The notes under the pieces are model-generated. The model searched no databases, was not told where the DNA came from, and saw only the letters and a program-made list of their open reading frames with translations. The position numbers and the translations under genes were made by a program. Shown piece by piece: positions 10,566-21,201 of a stretch of 64,000 nt of DNA; the stretch's first letter is position 1; each line of letters opens with the position of its first letter. Origin of the DNA: Pseudeuparius sepicola (Eukaryota > Arthropoda > Insecta > Coleoptera > Anthribidae); the NCBI GenBank assembly GCA_963920635.1, contig OY987299.1, forward strand, positions 122,203,373 through 122,267,372, in the 5' to 3' direction.

Positions 10566-13500
10566 CAGGGCGATTCAGTCATGATGTAAAAAATTAACCA
10601 CACAGTGGGGGAGGTCTACTAAAAAGGAAAATGCGAAAGAATTTTTTTCTCGAAGTTTAAAACGTGGGGTAAATGAACCTTAGTACCCAAGTAACTCGAC
10701 GCTTCTGCTTCAATGTCAACCGTCAAAGTTGGCACTGGAGAGCTATGTTTTCAATTTTTTTTTGTGGAAAGTGAAACTACATAAATAAGAAATACCTACC
10801 TTTCATCTGCATTTTTGGTGTATTCGGTCTTGATTATACAAATGGCAAGGGTTATAACGCTTCAAATATCTTAAGAAAATGTTGTATTCACATCATAAGC
10901 ACTAGTATTTGCTTAAAGTTTTTTCGCAAATTTTCGCACACACATTTGTATCACAATTTTTAAGTTGTGTGAGAATATTGCTACCTGCAACACGTAACGT
11001 AACAACACGCGTAACGACACAAGATACAAAACAGCCTGACAGTGGTTATTATGACATGATTCTTTAGTTTACTGACTGGCCGGCCATTAGACTCTGGCGG
11101 CGTTGGCTGTCAGTGACTAGGAGGCGCATGAGATGCGCCAGTAATTCAATTATTACAGATTACTTATACGGGACGGCAAGTTCAGGCACCGCCGGATAGA
11201 TGGCGATGGCTCCACTCTTCTCGGAGAGTAAGGAGGATTGTTTTTGTGAATAGTTATTAAACCGCAGCTAATTCAGATCGGTAAAATTATTTCAAGGTAT
11301 TCTTAAAAAAGTAGTCACAATTCGTTTTAGTCCTATGTTAAAGTTTAGTTGATGTGAACTAATTGTGGTCGAATAACTATTCCCAGAACACAAGCAATGG
11401 TCGTGTGGTGGCGCGGCGGTAGCATGCGGTAGGAAGGAACAGTACCGACTGTAACGCTCTAGCGACTGTGGCGACTAGGCGACTCGGTCTTGTCGATATC
11501 GGGTAGAGTTTCGTGATTCGCGAGGCCATGAACTTGTACCTATTGAAGTTGAAAGTAGACAGTGATAGAGTGTTTTAATTTTTATGCACATTTGCACATT
11601 TTGTGCTTAGTTTTGTGTTTGTCTGCTACTGCAGTCTATGCGAACAGCATGCATCCATTGTGGGAAACTAATAGCTCCCTATATTTCTATACACCCACTA
11701 ATTACTGTTGATTGGCATTGAAAATTCAAAAAGGTAATAAATTCCCTTGGGCTATGCATACATTTTTTGAAATATCTGGGAAAAGGTACAAAAAGGTAAA
11801 TTTACAATATGTTGTGCAACCGGCAACTCCGCACCCCGCGGGGTCGGTAGCCTTGACGCGCGACCTTGCCAGCTGATCTGGTGACAAGGGGTTTTAATAC
11901 ATTTCTGATTTTTTCCTTTTTTTTTGTTGACTTTTGATTTTTTTATTTCGAATTCGTATTAAGCTATTTGTCCCACCCAGGGACTCTTTAAAGTAAGGGG
12001 GCCCAGCATTATACTTTCCAAAGTGAGGCCTATTCTTTCCACATTCTAATGGTAACAATGATGCCAAGTATGCTACTTTATTGGAGAATCTATGAATATA
12101 ACAGGTACTTTGATTGTTGGTAAAAATTAATAATGGTTACCATGATTTCTAAAAAATCAGACTTGACAGTGTTGTTTCTACAAGTGCAGAATGTGGCAAC
12201 TGTCAAATGAAACAGTACCGACTGTAACGCTCTAGCGACTGTGGCGACTAGGCGACTCGGTCTTGTCGATATCGTGTAGAGTTTCGTGATTCGCGAGGCC
12301 ATGAACTTGTACCTATTGAAGTTGAAAGTGGACAGTGATAGAGTGTTTTAATTTTTATGCACATTTGCACATTTTGTGCTTAGTTTTGTGTTTGTCTGCT
12401 ACTGCAGTCTCTGCGAACAGCATGCATCCATTGTGGGAAACTAATAGCTCCCTATATTTCTATACACCCACTAATTACTGTTGATTGGCATTGCAAATTC
12501 AAAAAGGCAATAAATTCCCTTGGGCTATGCATACATTTTTTGAAATGTCTGGGAAAAGGTACAAAAAGGTAAATTTACAATATGTTGTGCAACCGGCAAC
12601 TCCGCAACCCGCGGGGTCGGTAGCCTTGACGCGCGACCTTGCCAGCTGATCTGGTGACAAGGGGTTTTAATACATTTCTGGTTTTTTTTCCTTTTTTTTT
12701 GTTGACTTTTGATTTTTTTATTTCGAATTCGTATTAAGCTATTTGTCCCACCCAGGGACTCTTTAAAGTAAGGGGGCCCAGCATTATACTTTCCAAAGTG
12801 AGGCCTATTCTTTCCACATTCTAATGGTAACAATGATGCCAAGTATGCCACTTTATTGGAGAATCTATGAATATAACAGGTACTTTGATTGTTGGTAAAA
12901 ATTAATAATGGTTACCATGATTTCTAAAAAATCAGACTTGACAGTTTTGTTTCTACAAGTGCAGAATGTGGCAACTGTCAAACGAAACAAATCTATTTTA
13001 TAGTTGAAATCGATTTCCAGCAATTATTTCCACGAATTTAAGTGCCGATTTTGCTTATTTAAGAATTTGTCGCTATTGCACCTTGTTACCAGGTTATTCA
13101 ATCCATTGGTAATACGTATACTTGAACTTTCTTCCCTTGTTGAATGTATCTACCCAAAGAACTTTCACAGATTTCGGGATGGACTAATAAGATTAGGTCT
13201 AGTAGTTCTAATCACGTAGTTTTTCTCGGTGTTCATTATAAAATATTTCTAATTTTATTTCTCTCCCAAGGTACATACCTCACAAACTTAAAATAAACTT
13301 GTAGTCGTAGATAAAAACTCTTTAAAAAAAGACCTGACTGAAGCTACCTCCTTAATAATATAGCTAATGCCCACGTAATGGGAATTGTAGGAAATATTTT
13401 GCCTCCTTTAGAATCTATGGCACTGGCATGTCACATAAAACCTAATGGCAGTTGGACACTGAAATATAACATAACCTTGTACCAACCCCCTTGTGGTCTC

Positions 13501-13645
13501 CTTGGAGTGTACAGAAAACAAACTTCCCCTCAAGGCTTCACTTTTCCTATGTCATAGACTGTGACGTGCTGGGTCCCCTTATTTTAAAGAGTCCCTGGTC
13601 CCACCTGTGGTTAAAATTGTTTACATCATGACCGAATCACTCTGT
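10566..13645. mobile_element. 3.1-kb TIR element with TA target duplication
   Basis: The left end TACAGGGCGATTCAGTCATG matches the complement of the right end (TACAGAGTGATTCGGTCATG), followed on both sides by ATGTAA-AATT-AACCACA. TA lies directly outside each end, as expected for Tc1/mariner-type insertion. No transposase ORF is seen; instead the interior holds GC-richer unique sequence (about 11.0-11.45 kb) and a large tandem duplication. It looks like a non-autonomous element that has captured or amplified other DNA. Confidence 0.7.
11441..12988 (+). repeat. Tandem duplication, two units of about 773 bp
   Basis: Unit A 11441-12213 and unit B 12214-12988 both begin AGTACCGACTGTAACGCTCT and end GGCAACTGTCAAAYGAAAC. 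They differ by scattered substitutions and small indels only (for example an A/G difference near the AAAGT-GACAGTG site). Each unit carries CCCGCGGGGTCGGTAGCCTT and a GGGACTCTTTAAAGTAAGGG block that recurs, inverted, at 13575-13600. Confidence 0.9.
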
Positions 13646-14169
13646 ATATGGTTCTATCGAAGTCTCGCACTGTTCACTAATGACGTAATTTCCATAATCA
13701 AACTCCCATAAGATGGGATGCTCCCTCGCGAGGCCATTAGCTGACGGGCCCGATCGGAAGCGGGCGCCGCTGCTATTTTCCACGGATTCCTCTGGAAGGG
13801 GTGAGAGGATGATCCGGGTGGGGGGGGGGTCGATTCAAACCGGATTAGCCGAGGGGCGACGTCGGAAAAATATGCGGCGCCCGCGACGGGGGTGGAATCG
13901 GCCGGATCAGCACGGCCATTAGGGGTTGGCGACGGAAATAAGGGGTGTGCCGCCGCAGGGATGAGTTGTAAAGATGCCCGGGCTCGAATTTATCGAGTGT
14001 CTTCACTGCAGTTTAAAATTAGCACCGGTTTGTGAAGTTAATTTTGTCCTTATCAATCCTGTATGTCTTAAAGAATGTTCACGAACATAAATAGCGCAAC
14101 CCGCTCCGAAAGTTCAATGAGCTCATCCCCATATTTTCTAAGCTCATCCCCAGTTGCCATCTGGAAACA
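13646..14169. promoter_or_regulatory. Non-coding; GC-rich island at 13710-13990
   Basis: GC-rich, non-repetitive in this window (CTGACGGGCCCGATCGGAAG, GGGCGACGTCGGAAAAATAT). The 69-codon frame in it has no family features. A host regulatory element is possible by composition only. Confidence 0.25.
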
Positions 14170-14535
14170 TAGACCGGGAGATAGTGACAGATTTTTGGAC
14201 GTGATTTTACTCAGTATGCCTTGCAAAGGGCATTATGTGGCACATATTCTCACAATAATAAGGTATGAATCAGAGAGTCATCCTGGGTTCTTCATGTGAA
14301 AAACTGACTGAGTTTTCAATTATTCGAAAAATATGCGTTTTGATATGATTTTATACAGGCTGCCATGTTTTTTATAATGAAGTTCAAATAGAAAATTCCT
14401 CGGAAAACCATAGGCATACCGTTAGTGTGGGTCCAAAGGGCTATTATTGCCACGTGATCTTGTATTTTAATAATTAATTTTTCCACGTTTCTGAACAGGC
14501 TGCCAATGAGAAGTATGCAAGTTCTTATTATGAAT

Positions 14536-14862
14536 AAATTAAAAGTAAAAAAATATTTTTAAAAAAAGCTTTTATTTAAATGCGCTAAAAAGAATAAAAT
14601 AATCTTTTCTTTTAAAACTTTTACTATCAACTTATAACGTCATTCCACAATTTATATGATATAAAAGCTTGTCGCGAGATTTAAGTAGTGGTATTTACTT
14701 AGTTTGAAAACTTAAATCTCGCGACAAGCTTTTATATCATATAAATTGTGGAATGACGTTATAAGTTGATAGTAAAAGTTTTAAAAGAAAAGATTATTTT
14801 ATTCTTTTTAGCGCATTTAAATAAAAGCTTTTTTTAAAAATATTTTTTTACTTTTAATTTAT
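14536..14862. repeat. Near-perfect 150-bp-arm palindrome at Helentron 3' end
   Basis: Arms 14536-14685 and about 14711-14862 around a loop TAGTGGTATTTACTTAGTTT(GAAAA). The arms include GCTTGTCGCGAGATTTAAG and TAACGTCATTCCACAATTTA. The same palindrome is at 51786-52115 with no difference seen by eye. Confidence 0.9.
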
Positions 14863-15039
14863 TTTGTAATTTTTAGTTTGGCTATTCATCTCAGTTAACG
14901 CATCATTGTTGCAAGGTCGTTTGCCGGTTAGTTTAGAACAGTCTAGCTCTTCAATGAGGAGACCTTCTAATGATCTAACCCTACTTAAGGCCACGTATGC
15001 TTGACCAGGCGCGAAGAGCTTGGAGCCTAAATATACAAC
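14854..15039 (-). pseudogene. Helitron Pif1-type helicase, C-terminal remnant
   Basis: On the minus strand, 61 codons are open from 15039 to a TAA at 14856-14854. They contain GSKLFAPGQAYVALSRVRSL, the motif VI region (GQ-YVALSRV) characteristic of Pif1-type helicases in Helitron RepHel proteins, followed by EGLLIEELDC and a short basic tail before the stop. Upstream (towards higher coordinates) the sequence resembles more of the protein in another frame and then gives way to 122-bp repeats, so only the carboxy end survives. In a full element this protein nicks and unwinds DNA for rolling-circle transposition. The stop codon overlaps the start of the 3' hairpin. Copy 2 (about 52110-52238) has lost the GQAYVALSRV part by deletion and has an altered end. 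Confidence 0.8.
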
Positions 15040-15100
15040 GAGACAGGTTGCAGACCAATGCTGTTGACGCCTATCTCACCAAACTACACAAGTCAAAGTT

Positions 15101-15589
15101 AACTAGTCCGCCATCTTGGGTGTTCCGCCATGTTGGATTTAGAATGACGTCACACATATAATCATGCATTGTCATCCAAATTAAACGTGTGTACAAAATT
15201 TCAGCTCGATCGGTTGAAATTTAACTAGTCCGCCATCTTGAGTGTTCCGCCATGTTGGATTTAGAATGACGTCACACATATAATCATGCATTGTCATCCA
15301 AATTAAACGTGTGTACAAAATTTCAGCTCGATCGGTTGAAATTTAACTAGTCCGCCATCTTTAGTGTTCCGCCATGTTGGATTTAGAATGACGTCACACA
15401 TATAATCATGCATTGTCATCCAAATTAAACGTGTGTACAAAATTTCAGCTCGATCGGTTAAAATTTAACTAGTCCGCCATCTTGGGTGATCCGCCATGTT
15501 GGATTTAGAATGACGTCACACATATAATCATGCATTGTCATCCAAATTAAACGTGTGTACAAAATTTCAGCTCGATCGGTTGAAGATAT
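15101..15589 (+). repeat. Four 122-bp tandem repeats of the Helentron-like element
   Basis: Units begin ACTAGTCCGCCATCTTG and include ATGACGTCACACATATAATC and TTTCAGCTCGATCGGTTGAA. Copy 2 at 52.2-52.6 kb has three units. Substitutions at the TTGGG/TTGAG/TTTAG site mark individual units; the last unit in each copy shares a GGGTGATCC variant. Confidence 0.9.
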
Positions 15590-15629
15590 CTGCTTCAAAA
15601 TTGAGTTGCAAGATTCCACCCGAACAAAT

Positions 15630-15659
15630 TACATACATACATACATACATACATACATT
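15630..15659 (+). repeat. (ACAT)n microsatellite
   Basis: About seven ACAT units at the 5' side of the Helentron-like element; the other copy has about five (52638-52660). Confidence 0.9.
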
Positions 15660-16319
15660 GCAAGTTAAATAAAAGCTTTTAAAATGCTGAAAAAAGGATG
15701 GCATACCTTTCGCGCATGTCCAAGTACTGTTTAAATTGAATGTTATTTAATCATTTAAACGAGTTATTCGATGTAAAGTGTACTTGGACATGCGCATTTT
15801 CATAATAAGAACTTGCATACTTCTCATTGGCAGCCTGTTCAGAAACGTGGAAAAATTAATTATTAAAATACAAGATCACGTGGCAATAATAGCCCTTTGG
15901 ACCCACCCTAACGCTATTCCTATGGTTTTCCGAGAATTTTCTATTTGAACTTCATTATAAAAAACATGGCAGCCTGTATAAAATCATATCAAAACGCATA
16001 TTTTTCGAATAATTGAAAACTCAGTTTTTCACATGAAGAACCCAGGATGACTCTCTGATTCATACCTTATTATTGTGAGAATATGTGCCACATAATGTCC
16101 TTTGCAAGGCATACTGAGTAAAAATCGGTCACTATCTCCCGGTCCAACACCCAGATTCGAACCAGGCTTTTAGTGAAAACCCTTTTGTGTTTTCGAATGG
16201 AATTGATAGCACAGATGAAGTTCCAAGGCCATAAAATGATTGTAAACCACATGCGACGTCATTTTCTATTATTTTCAGTGCTTATAAAAGAAAAATTATC
16301 TTTAAAAATGTGGTTGTTG

Positions 16320-16830
16320 TTTAACAAAGGAGTAGCGTATGCTGAGAGAAACAGAACCGAAGTCTATTTTCATAGACAAACCTGAAATAATTTGTTGGAG
16401 AAGGGAATACCTACTAGCGATAAGAAAATTTCGAAATGAGCTAAGAAACATTTTTTACTTGGATGAAACTTGGTTAAGCGATTGACATATTGTTTCAAAA
16501 ATAAGGAAAAACAAAAATATTCAAAGTTATCGGCAAGCTTTTATGGAAGGGCGATCGAGAAGTATAAACCCTCCGCCTATATAAAAGGTCGTAATAACAA
16601 ACATTGGGAAGATGGATTTCTAAATGGTAGTTTATTACACTTTCAGTCCAATTCTACTAAAGGTTTCCACGAGGAATTGACGTCCAATGTATTTGAAGTA
16701 TATTTTCATCAAATGATAGAGCGGATACCAAATAATTCCATATTTGTTAGCGATTATTATTGAACGACTGAACGAGAAGCGCCTGCAATTTGAAGAAGGA
16801 ATGGTAAAAAAAACTTTTAAAAATAGCCAG
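16320..16830 (+). pseudogene. Decayed Tc1-like DDE transposase
   Basis: Broken plus-strand frames keep two family blocks. The first is FRNELRNIFYLDETWLSD (about 16430-16480), the YLDETW catalytic motif of Tc1/IS630-like transposases with its Asp at 16462-16464. The second, at about 16640-16757, reads FHEELTSNVFEVYFHQMIER then IPNNSIFVSD, which matches the region before the second catalytic Asp; the usual following Asn-Ala pair is replaced by an early stop. Stops and frame changes interrupt the rest. It would have encoded a cut-and-paste transposase. The fragment at 21133 has the N-terminal motif of a similar family. Boundaries and TIRs were not found. Confidence 0.65.
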
Positions 16831-16935
16831 GCTGCATAGTTATTTAAGAAACATATTATGTAATCGACGAAATGGCAAAAGAACATGTTTCATAATTGCG
16901 CAGCGACTGCCGCCATACCATTGTGAGATGGTTCG

Positions 16936-17095
16936 CAGAAGATTGTTCGAAAAACATTTGGTCGAAAACATTTTTGATCGACAACATTGGACCGAAAAAT
17001 ATTTGGTCGAAAGGACATTATTTGACCGAAAAACATTTGATCAAAATAATATTTGATCGAAAGACATTTGGCCGAATAACATTGGATCGAAAATT
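16936..17095 (+). repeat. Degenerate minisatellite, GGTCGAAAACATTT unit
   Basis: About nine to ten units of 13-19 bases with the theme TTTGGTCGAAAGACA / TTGACCGAAAAACATT. Units alternate GGTCGAAA, GACCGAAA and GATCGAAA. Confidence 0.8.
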
Positions 17096-17194
17096 AAATG
17101 CTGACCGTCCTGTGCGTCTTCCCTTCAAAACGAAATCGGCATGTTTCTTGAGACACCCTGTAACTTTTGCGCAAAAGATACAAGGGTGTCTCAC

Positions 17195-17303
17195 AAAAGC
17201 TTGGGCCAGAAGTGAGCGTCACAGTTTTGAGACACCCTGTATAGTTTGCCGCAAAATATACAGGGTGTCTCAAAACTGTGACGCTCACTTCTGGCCTAAG
17301 CTG
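17195..17303. repeat. Palindromic MITE with internal CACCCTGTAT ends
   Basis: Arms of about 45 bp (AGAAGTGAGCGTCACAGTTT, then GAGACACCCTGTAT) flank AGTTTGCCGCAAAAT. The TACAGGGTGTCTC ends face the centre, suggesting two element ends joined back to back. Confidence 0.75.
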
Positions 17304-17351
17304 AAGTCAGTAATGGGTACCTACTGACAATAATTTTCGTTTATACAAAAT

Positions 17352-17633
17352 AAGCTGCGAGATTATATTTAGATATAGAAAAAAGTGCTTTAATAATGTT
17401 TAACTTAGAAATGTCCAGCGCCATTCGTTTTCGTTTAAAAAAATAAAAACGAAAACGACAATTTTCAGTTTTTTCGCATTATTTTCAAAACGAAAAGGGC
17501 CAGCCAAAATTTCTTTTTACCATGTTACTCGGCATCAAATTCTGCAACTTTGCCCCAATTTAACCGACCTCGTATCTCTTAAGATAACCAAGATCCCCAT
17601 GCATAGACTCGAAATACGGTCACCCTGTGTGTG
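17352..17633 (+). mobile_element. Dispersed repeat, copy 1 (CACCCTGTGT end)
   Basis: Closely matches 40298-40571, including AATGTCCAGCGCCATTCG and CTCGAAATACGGTCACCCTG. Neither copy shows a complementary left end; probably half of a larger MITE. Confidence 0.75.
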
Positions 17634-18556
17634 CCAAATCTCTTAAAAACACACAGCTTATTAATAAAGTTCGTTTTTTTCTTAAATCAACTTAAACACC
17701 CTGAATTTTGAGGTAGAGGCGTCTAAATGAAAAACGGCATAAGAAAAGTGACGTTATTTTTTGCTGTGGTCAATGCATTGACCTACTTTTTTGTAACACC
17801 CTGTATATTGGTTATATTTGTATCGAATGGCAGTAAGTTAGGGACTAAATCAATGTATATAAACCGAATATAGAGCAGCAATCCAGTTTATTTAGTTGAT
17901 TGACCTACTCTTCGAACGTTGAACCCTTCGATTTACTGATATTTTATAATGGGAGCAGGTATGTTTACCGCGGTTATGCTTATTTAGGTATTTACGTTTA
18001 CACTGTTTGACTTCCTGTATATGTATGTATACATATGGTGAGTTTATGCGCCTATATTTAGTTAGCTAATGCTACCTGTACAAATGTGAAAATACTGTTA
18101 GAATCCTAGGTGAGCATTATCAAAAAGCTTAATTTTAAAATTGAAATTTTTAAACAAATGCACATAATATTTTATGTCATAAATAAATTTTCCAAAAATC
18201 TCAGGTGGAACACATTTTAGATTGGATTTGTAAAGAAAGGCAATACCATGTTATACTCATGGACTCATGTATTCAAAGCCGTTTTTGTTTTGTAAAATAT
18301 AATTTCAAAACCAGCAGAAGTATTTAAGTTTAATTAAATTTAATTATTTATTTTGGTAAAAAAATATAAGAAAACTTGTGTGCAGCAATTTTGTCCATGA
18401 ATGTATTTTTACAATAAAATTTCATTAAACTCTATAACAAAAAATATACTACCATATACGTAATATAAAGTCCGTTTTAATTTTCTAAGCGTATTATTTA
18501 TTTAAAGTTAAGAAACTGCTATTAAAGTTACATAATTTATTTAAGTGATTGATTAT
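17634..18556. other. No gene seen
   Basis: AT-rich sequence with one isolated ACACCCTGTATA end at about 17800. No exon-like block. Confidence 0.4.
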
Positions 18557-20158
18557 CTACACGGAGAAAAAATATATTTAAAGCTAAAATAAAAATAATA
18601 ATACGTATTAGGAAATTTAATACTATTTGGCACAGCAATACTATATTTTACAAAGTAAAATATTTTTATAATATCGGCTGTATTATAAAAGCAAATATAC
18701 TGGTATTTGGTTTAACAACTTGTGTGAGTTTTAAATCTAAAAACTAAGATGATATCACATATAATATTCATGTTTTTTATTTGACTATTTGTTACATTCT
18801 TTATTAATAAAGTGTATAATAGTTTCAAAAATATTTTTCCAGCGTGCAGTATTACTTATTATAAAATTTAATATAAATATATTTATTTATAATATCCAAA
18901 TATTCAGAAAAAAATATATGCATATTAGTAGTGAAAATATTGAATTGTTACTTTACATATATTTTATAGTAATTGGTAATATTTATATATAATATAAATT
19001 AATATACGAGAACAAATTTTCTGGCTGTCGCGCCGTGGCGATGGAAATCTTCCAGACGTTTTTACTGATCGTACCCGTAAGCATCTTCGGTGACGACTCG
19101 TCCCATGTTGGATCGCAACTTATTCCAGTAAGATTGGCACTAGATATTACTTAGGCATTTGATGATCAGTTACAATCCCTCAGTGGACGAGTCACCACTA
19201 AAGATGCTCTCAGTTAGGTACGACTAGCAAAATGTCTAGAAGATTTCTATCGAACACGGAGCAACAGCTCAGAAATTTATTCTGACTTTAATAAAAATTA
19301 TTTATGTATTTACTTACACTTTTGCATTGAAGGGAATCCAAAATAAAATTCACATTTAACAAACGCCCATTTATTTTAACGTTTTTAAACAAATTTAAAT
19401 AATTGCAGTTTTTATTGCTGAAATACGTAACTACCCAAATAAATATATTTATTCATGAACTTACAAAATTTGCTATAAAAACTGATGGTAAAAATTATAA
19501 ACAAACTGCCTTTGGAACATTTTTAAAAAATAACGATTTTTATCGATACTATCGAATATATTGGATATAATAAGCCTTACTGGCATTGGCCCATTATATC
19601 CAAGTATACATTAAAGGAATGCGCACCATCACAGGAACAGTCCAAGAAGACTACCATCTTCTCGAGTCCATATGAGCACAATAAATGAATTAACAATAAT
19701 GCCGATAAACTTATTTTCAAATATTTTCACTTACTATTCGAAAATAGGGTAGTTAAGACACCGCAGGTACCAGGCCCAAAGACGCCCCTCTAAAATATAT
19801 ATTTTTATTTAAAAAAATTGGATTTTGTAAATTTAATTACTTGCGTTTAATACACTGGGATGTTATTAAATGCCCTATTCATAGGTAAAATATCTGCATT
19901 CTAGAAATTTATATTTAAAATGCCTATATTACAGTAGAATATATCAAAATTTAATTAAACGAATTTAATAAATAGTAGAAAGCAAATGATTCAAAATAAA
20001 ACTTTGTATATTACTATTTTGTAATATAAAAATATGTTAGCTGATATTGACGGGTGTTATAAAATTAAAAATAAATTGTTTTACATTTATTTTAGGTAAT
20101 ATATTTTCGTTAAAATACGCATTTTTGTATATTATCTGATAAATTTTGCTCCGTGTAG
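18557..20158. mobile_element. 1.6-kb AT-rich TIR element, CTACACGGAG ends
   Basis: The left end CTACACGGAGAAAAAATATA matches the complement of the right end (CTACACGGAGCAAAATTTAT) over the first 10 bases and loosely beyond. The interior is very AT-rich except a GC-richer centre (19020-19265), itself an imperfect inverted repeat sharing GAAATCTTC-AGAC and GATCGTACC-like blocks and GACGACTCGTCC / GGACGAGTCACC. An isolated CACGGAGAAAAATATA end also occurs at about 57273. No coding capacity seen. Confidence 0.55.
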
Positions 20159-21132
20159 TTCACAATATTTAATCTTATCTATACGCACTTTATAATGTTA
20201 ATACCATAATATTTCTTTATTAACAAAAACTCTCCGTCGACATTTAATAGATTGTTATAAAGAAATTGCCAACGCACAAGGGGCCAATTAAAATACCAAA
20301 AAACTGTAAAAGGTAAACTGGGGAGTTCCCGTCGTTTTTATAACGGATTAATTTGCGACTCTCAACTCCGAGAACTCCCAGGAGCTGCGCCGCAGCGTCC
20401 GTAACGACTCAAATCTGTTAATTTGTAAGAAGCGCCATTAAAGCTCCTCATCAATTATCTTGCCGGCGATTAGCAAGAAGACAGGGATTTCGATCATTAA
20501 ACAGATGTTTAGATAAGGCAAATTTCGGAGAAATGTTCAGTCAAAAATATTCATATCCTATGGGATAAGCAAAGTTACCCACAAGAGTTTTTTTAAACTG
20601 AATAAAATAATGTTATTTTTCAAGCGATATGTCGCAACATGTCGCGCGCGACATATCGCTGTCGATATCGCGTAGTGTGTCCTTAATTAAAAACAAAGAA
20701 CGTATAAGCTTCGAAAATATAGTCCAAAGCACGAAAGAAAACGTTTCTAAAGAATGCGGGCAGCGTTGCGAGATTTCCTATACGAGTAGTCGTTATTTCT
20801 TGGCGAACACAAGTTTTATCATATTGAAGCCGAATTTCATTTTTGTTTATCATTTATTTTTAACGCGGTGTGATAAAACACCTATTATATTTTTTTCAAC
20901 ATCGTTGCGTCTACCATCGCCTTTGAAATACGGCAACACAGCACTTCTGCGAAGGAGTCGGCTGACAAAATCAGTTAGCCAACGCGTTTTGTGCCTGTTT
21001 CTATAGTACGTAAAGTTAACTGCCTATTTGGGCTACCATACAGACCTCATTTTTTAGGCCGCTGGCAAGTTTTTTCCGCCGGCTCAGAGAGCTCAGTGGC
21101 GTTTCGTATGTTCGGGAGTTAACGTGTGTAAA
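20159..21132. other. No supported gene
   Basis: Includes a GC-rich patch (20320-20420) and a small nested palindrome cluster ATGTCGCAACATGTCGCGCG near 20630. A 125-codon open frame at 20629-21006 has no family features and is low-complexity at its start. Confidence 0.35.
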
Positions 21133-21201
21133 ATGAGTAAACAGGGAAGAACGTTGCATTCTCAAGCACGAGAAATAATTGCCAATGTTATAAGGGTTTG
21201 C
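21133..21201 (+). pseudogene. Transposase N-terminal fragment (Tc1-like)
   Basis: From an ATG at 21133 the frame reads MSKQGRTLHSQAREIIANVI, matching the opening of a widespread insect Tc1-like transposase family (LHSQAREII-NV). It becomes unrelated sequence after about 23 codons, so only the start survives. The 5' flank (21040-21132) may be the element's UTR or TIR region. Confidence 0.5.

Larger units (their letters stand above)
14533..15684 (-). mobile_element. Helitron/Helentron-like element, copy 1, nested in MITE
   Basis: About 1.15 kb, shared end-to-end with 51784-52686. Read on the minus strand (the strand of its helicase remnant) it has: a terminus TTTTAAAAGCTTTTATTTAA, a TGTATGTATGTA run, four 122-bp tandem repeats, the last 61 codons of a Pif1-type helicase with its stop, and a 325-bp hairpin at the 3' end. 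No target duplication is visible: the empty site reads TATGAA/AATGCTG. This layout (short tandem repeats, microsatellite, terminal hairpin, helicase tail) fits a non-autonomous Helentron-type (HINE) derivative. Confidence 0.7.
14170..16145. mobile_element. Palindromic MITE (TAGACCGGGAGATAG ends) split by a nested insertion
   Basis: Left arm 14170-14532 (TAGACCGGGAGATAGTGACA...) and right arm about 15800-16145 are inverted copies. The centre, AATGCTGAAAAAAGGATGGC to the matching block, follows the insertion. The intact relative at 45847-46704 shows the uninterrupted order, proving that 14533-15684 is an insertion. Confidence 0.85.

Noticed and set aside
12525..12851. 108-codon minus-strand frame
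   Set aside because: Lies inside the second unit of the tandem duplication; the matching region of unit A is not open to the same extent and no family is recognised.
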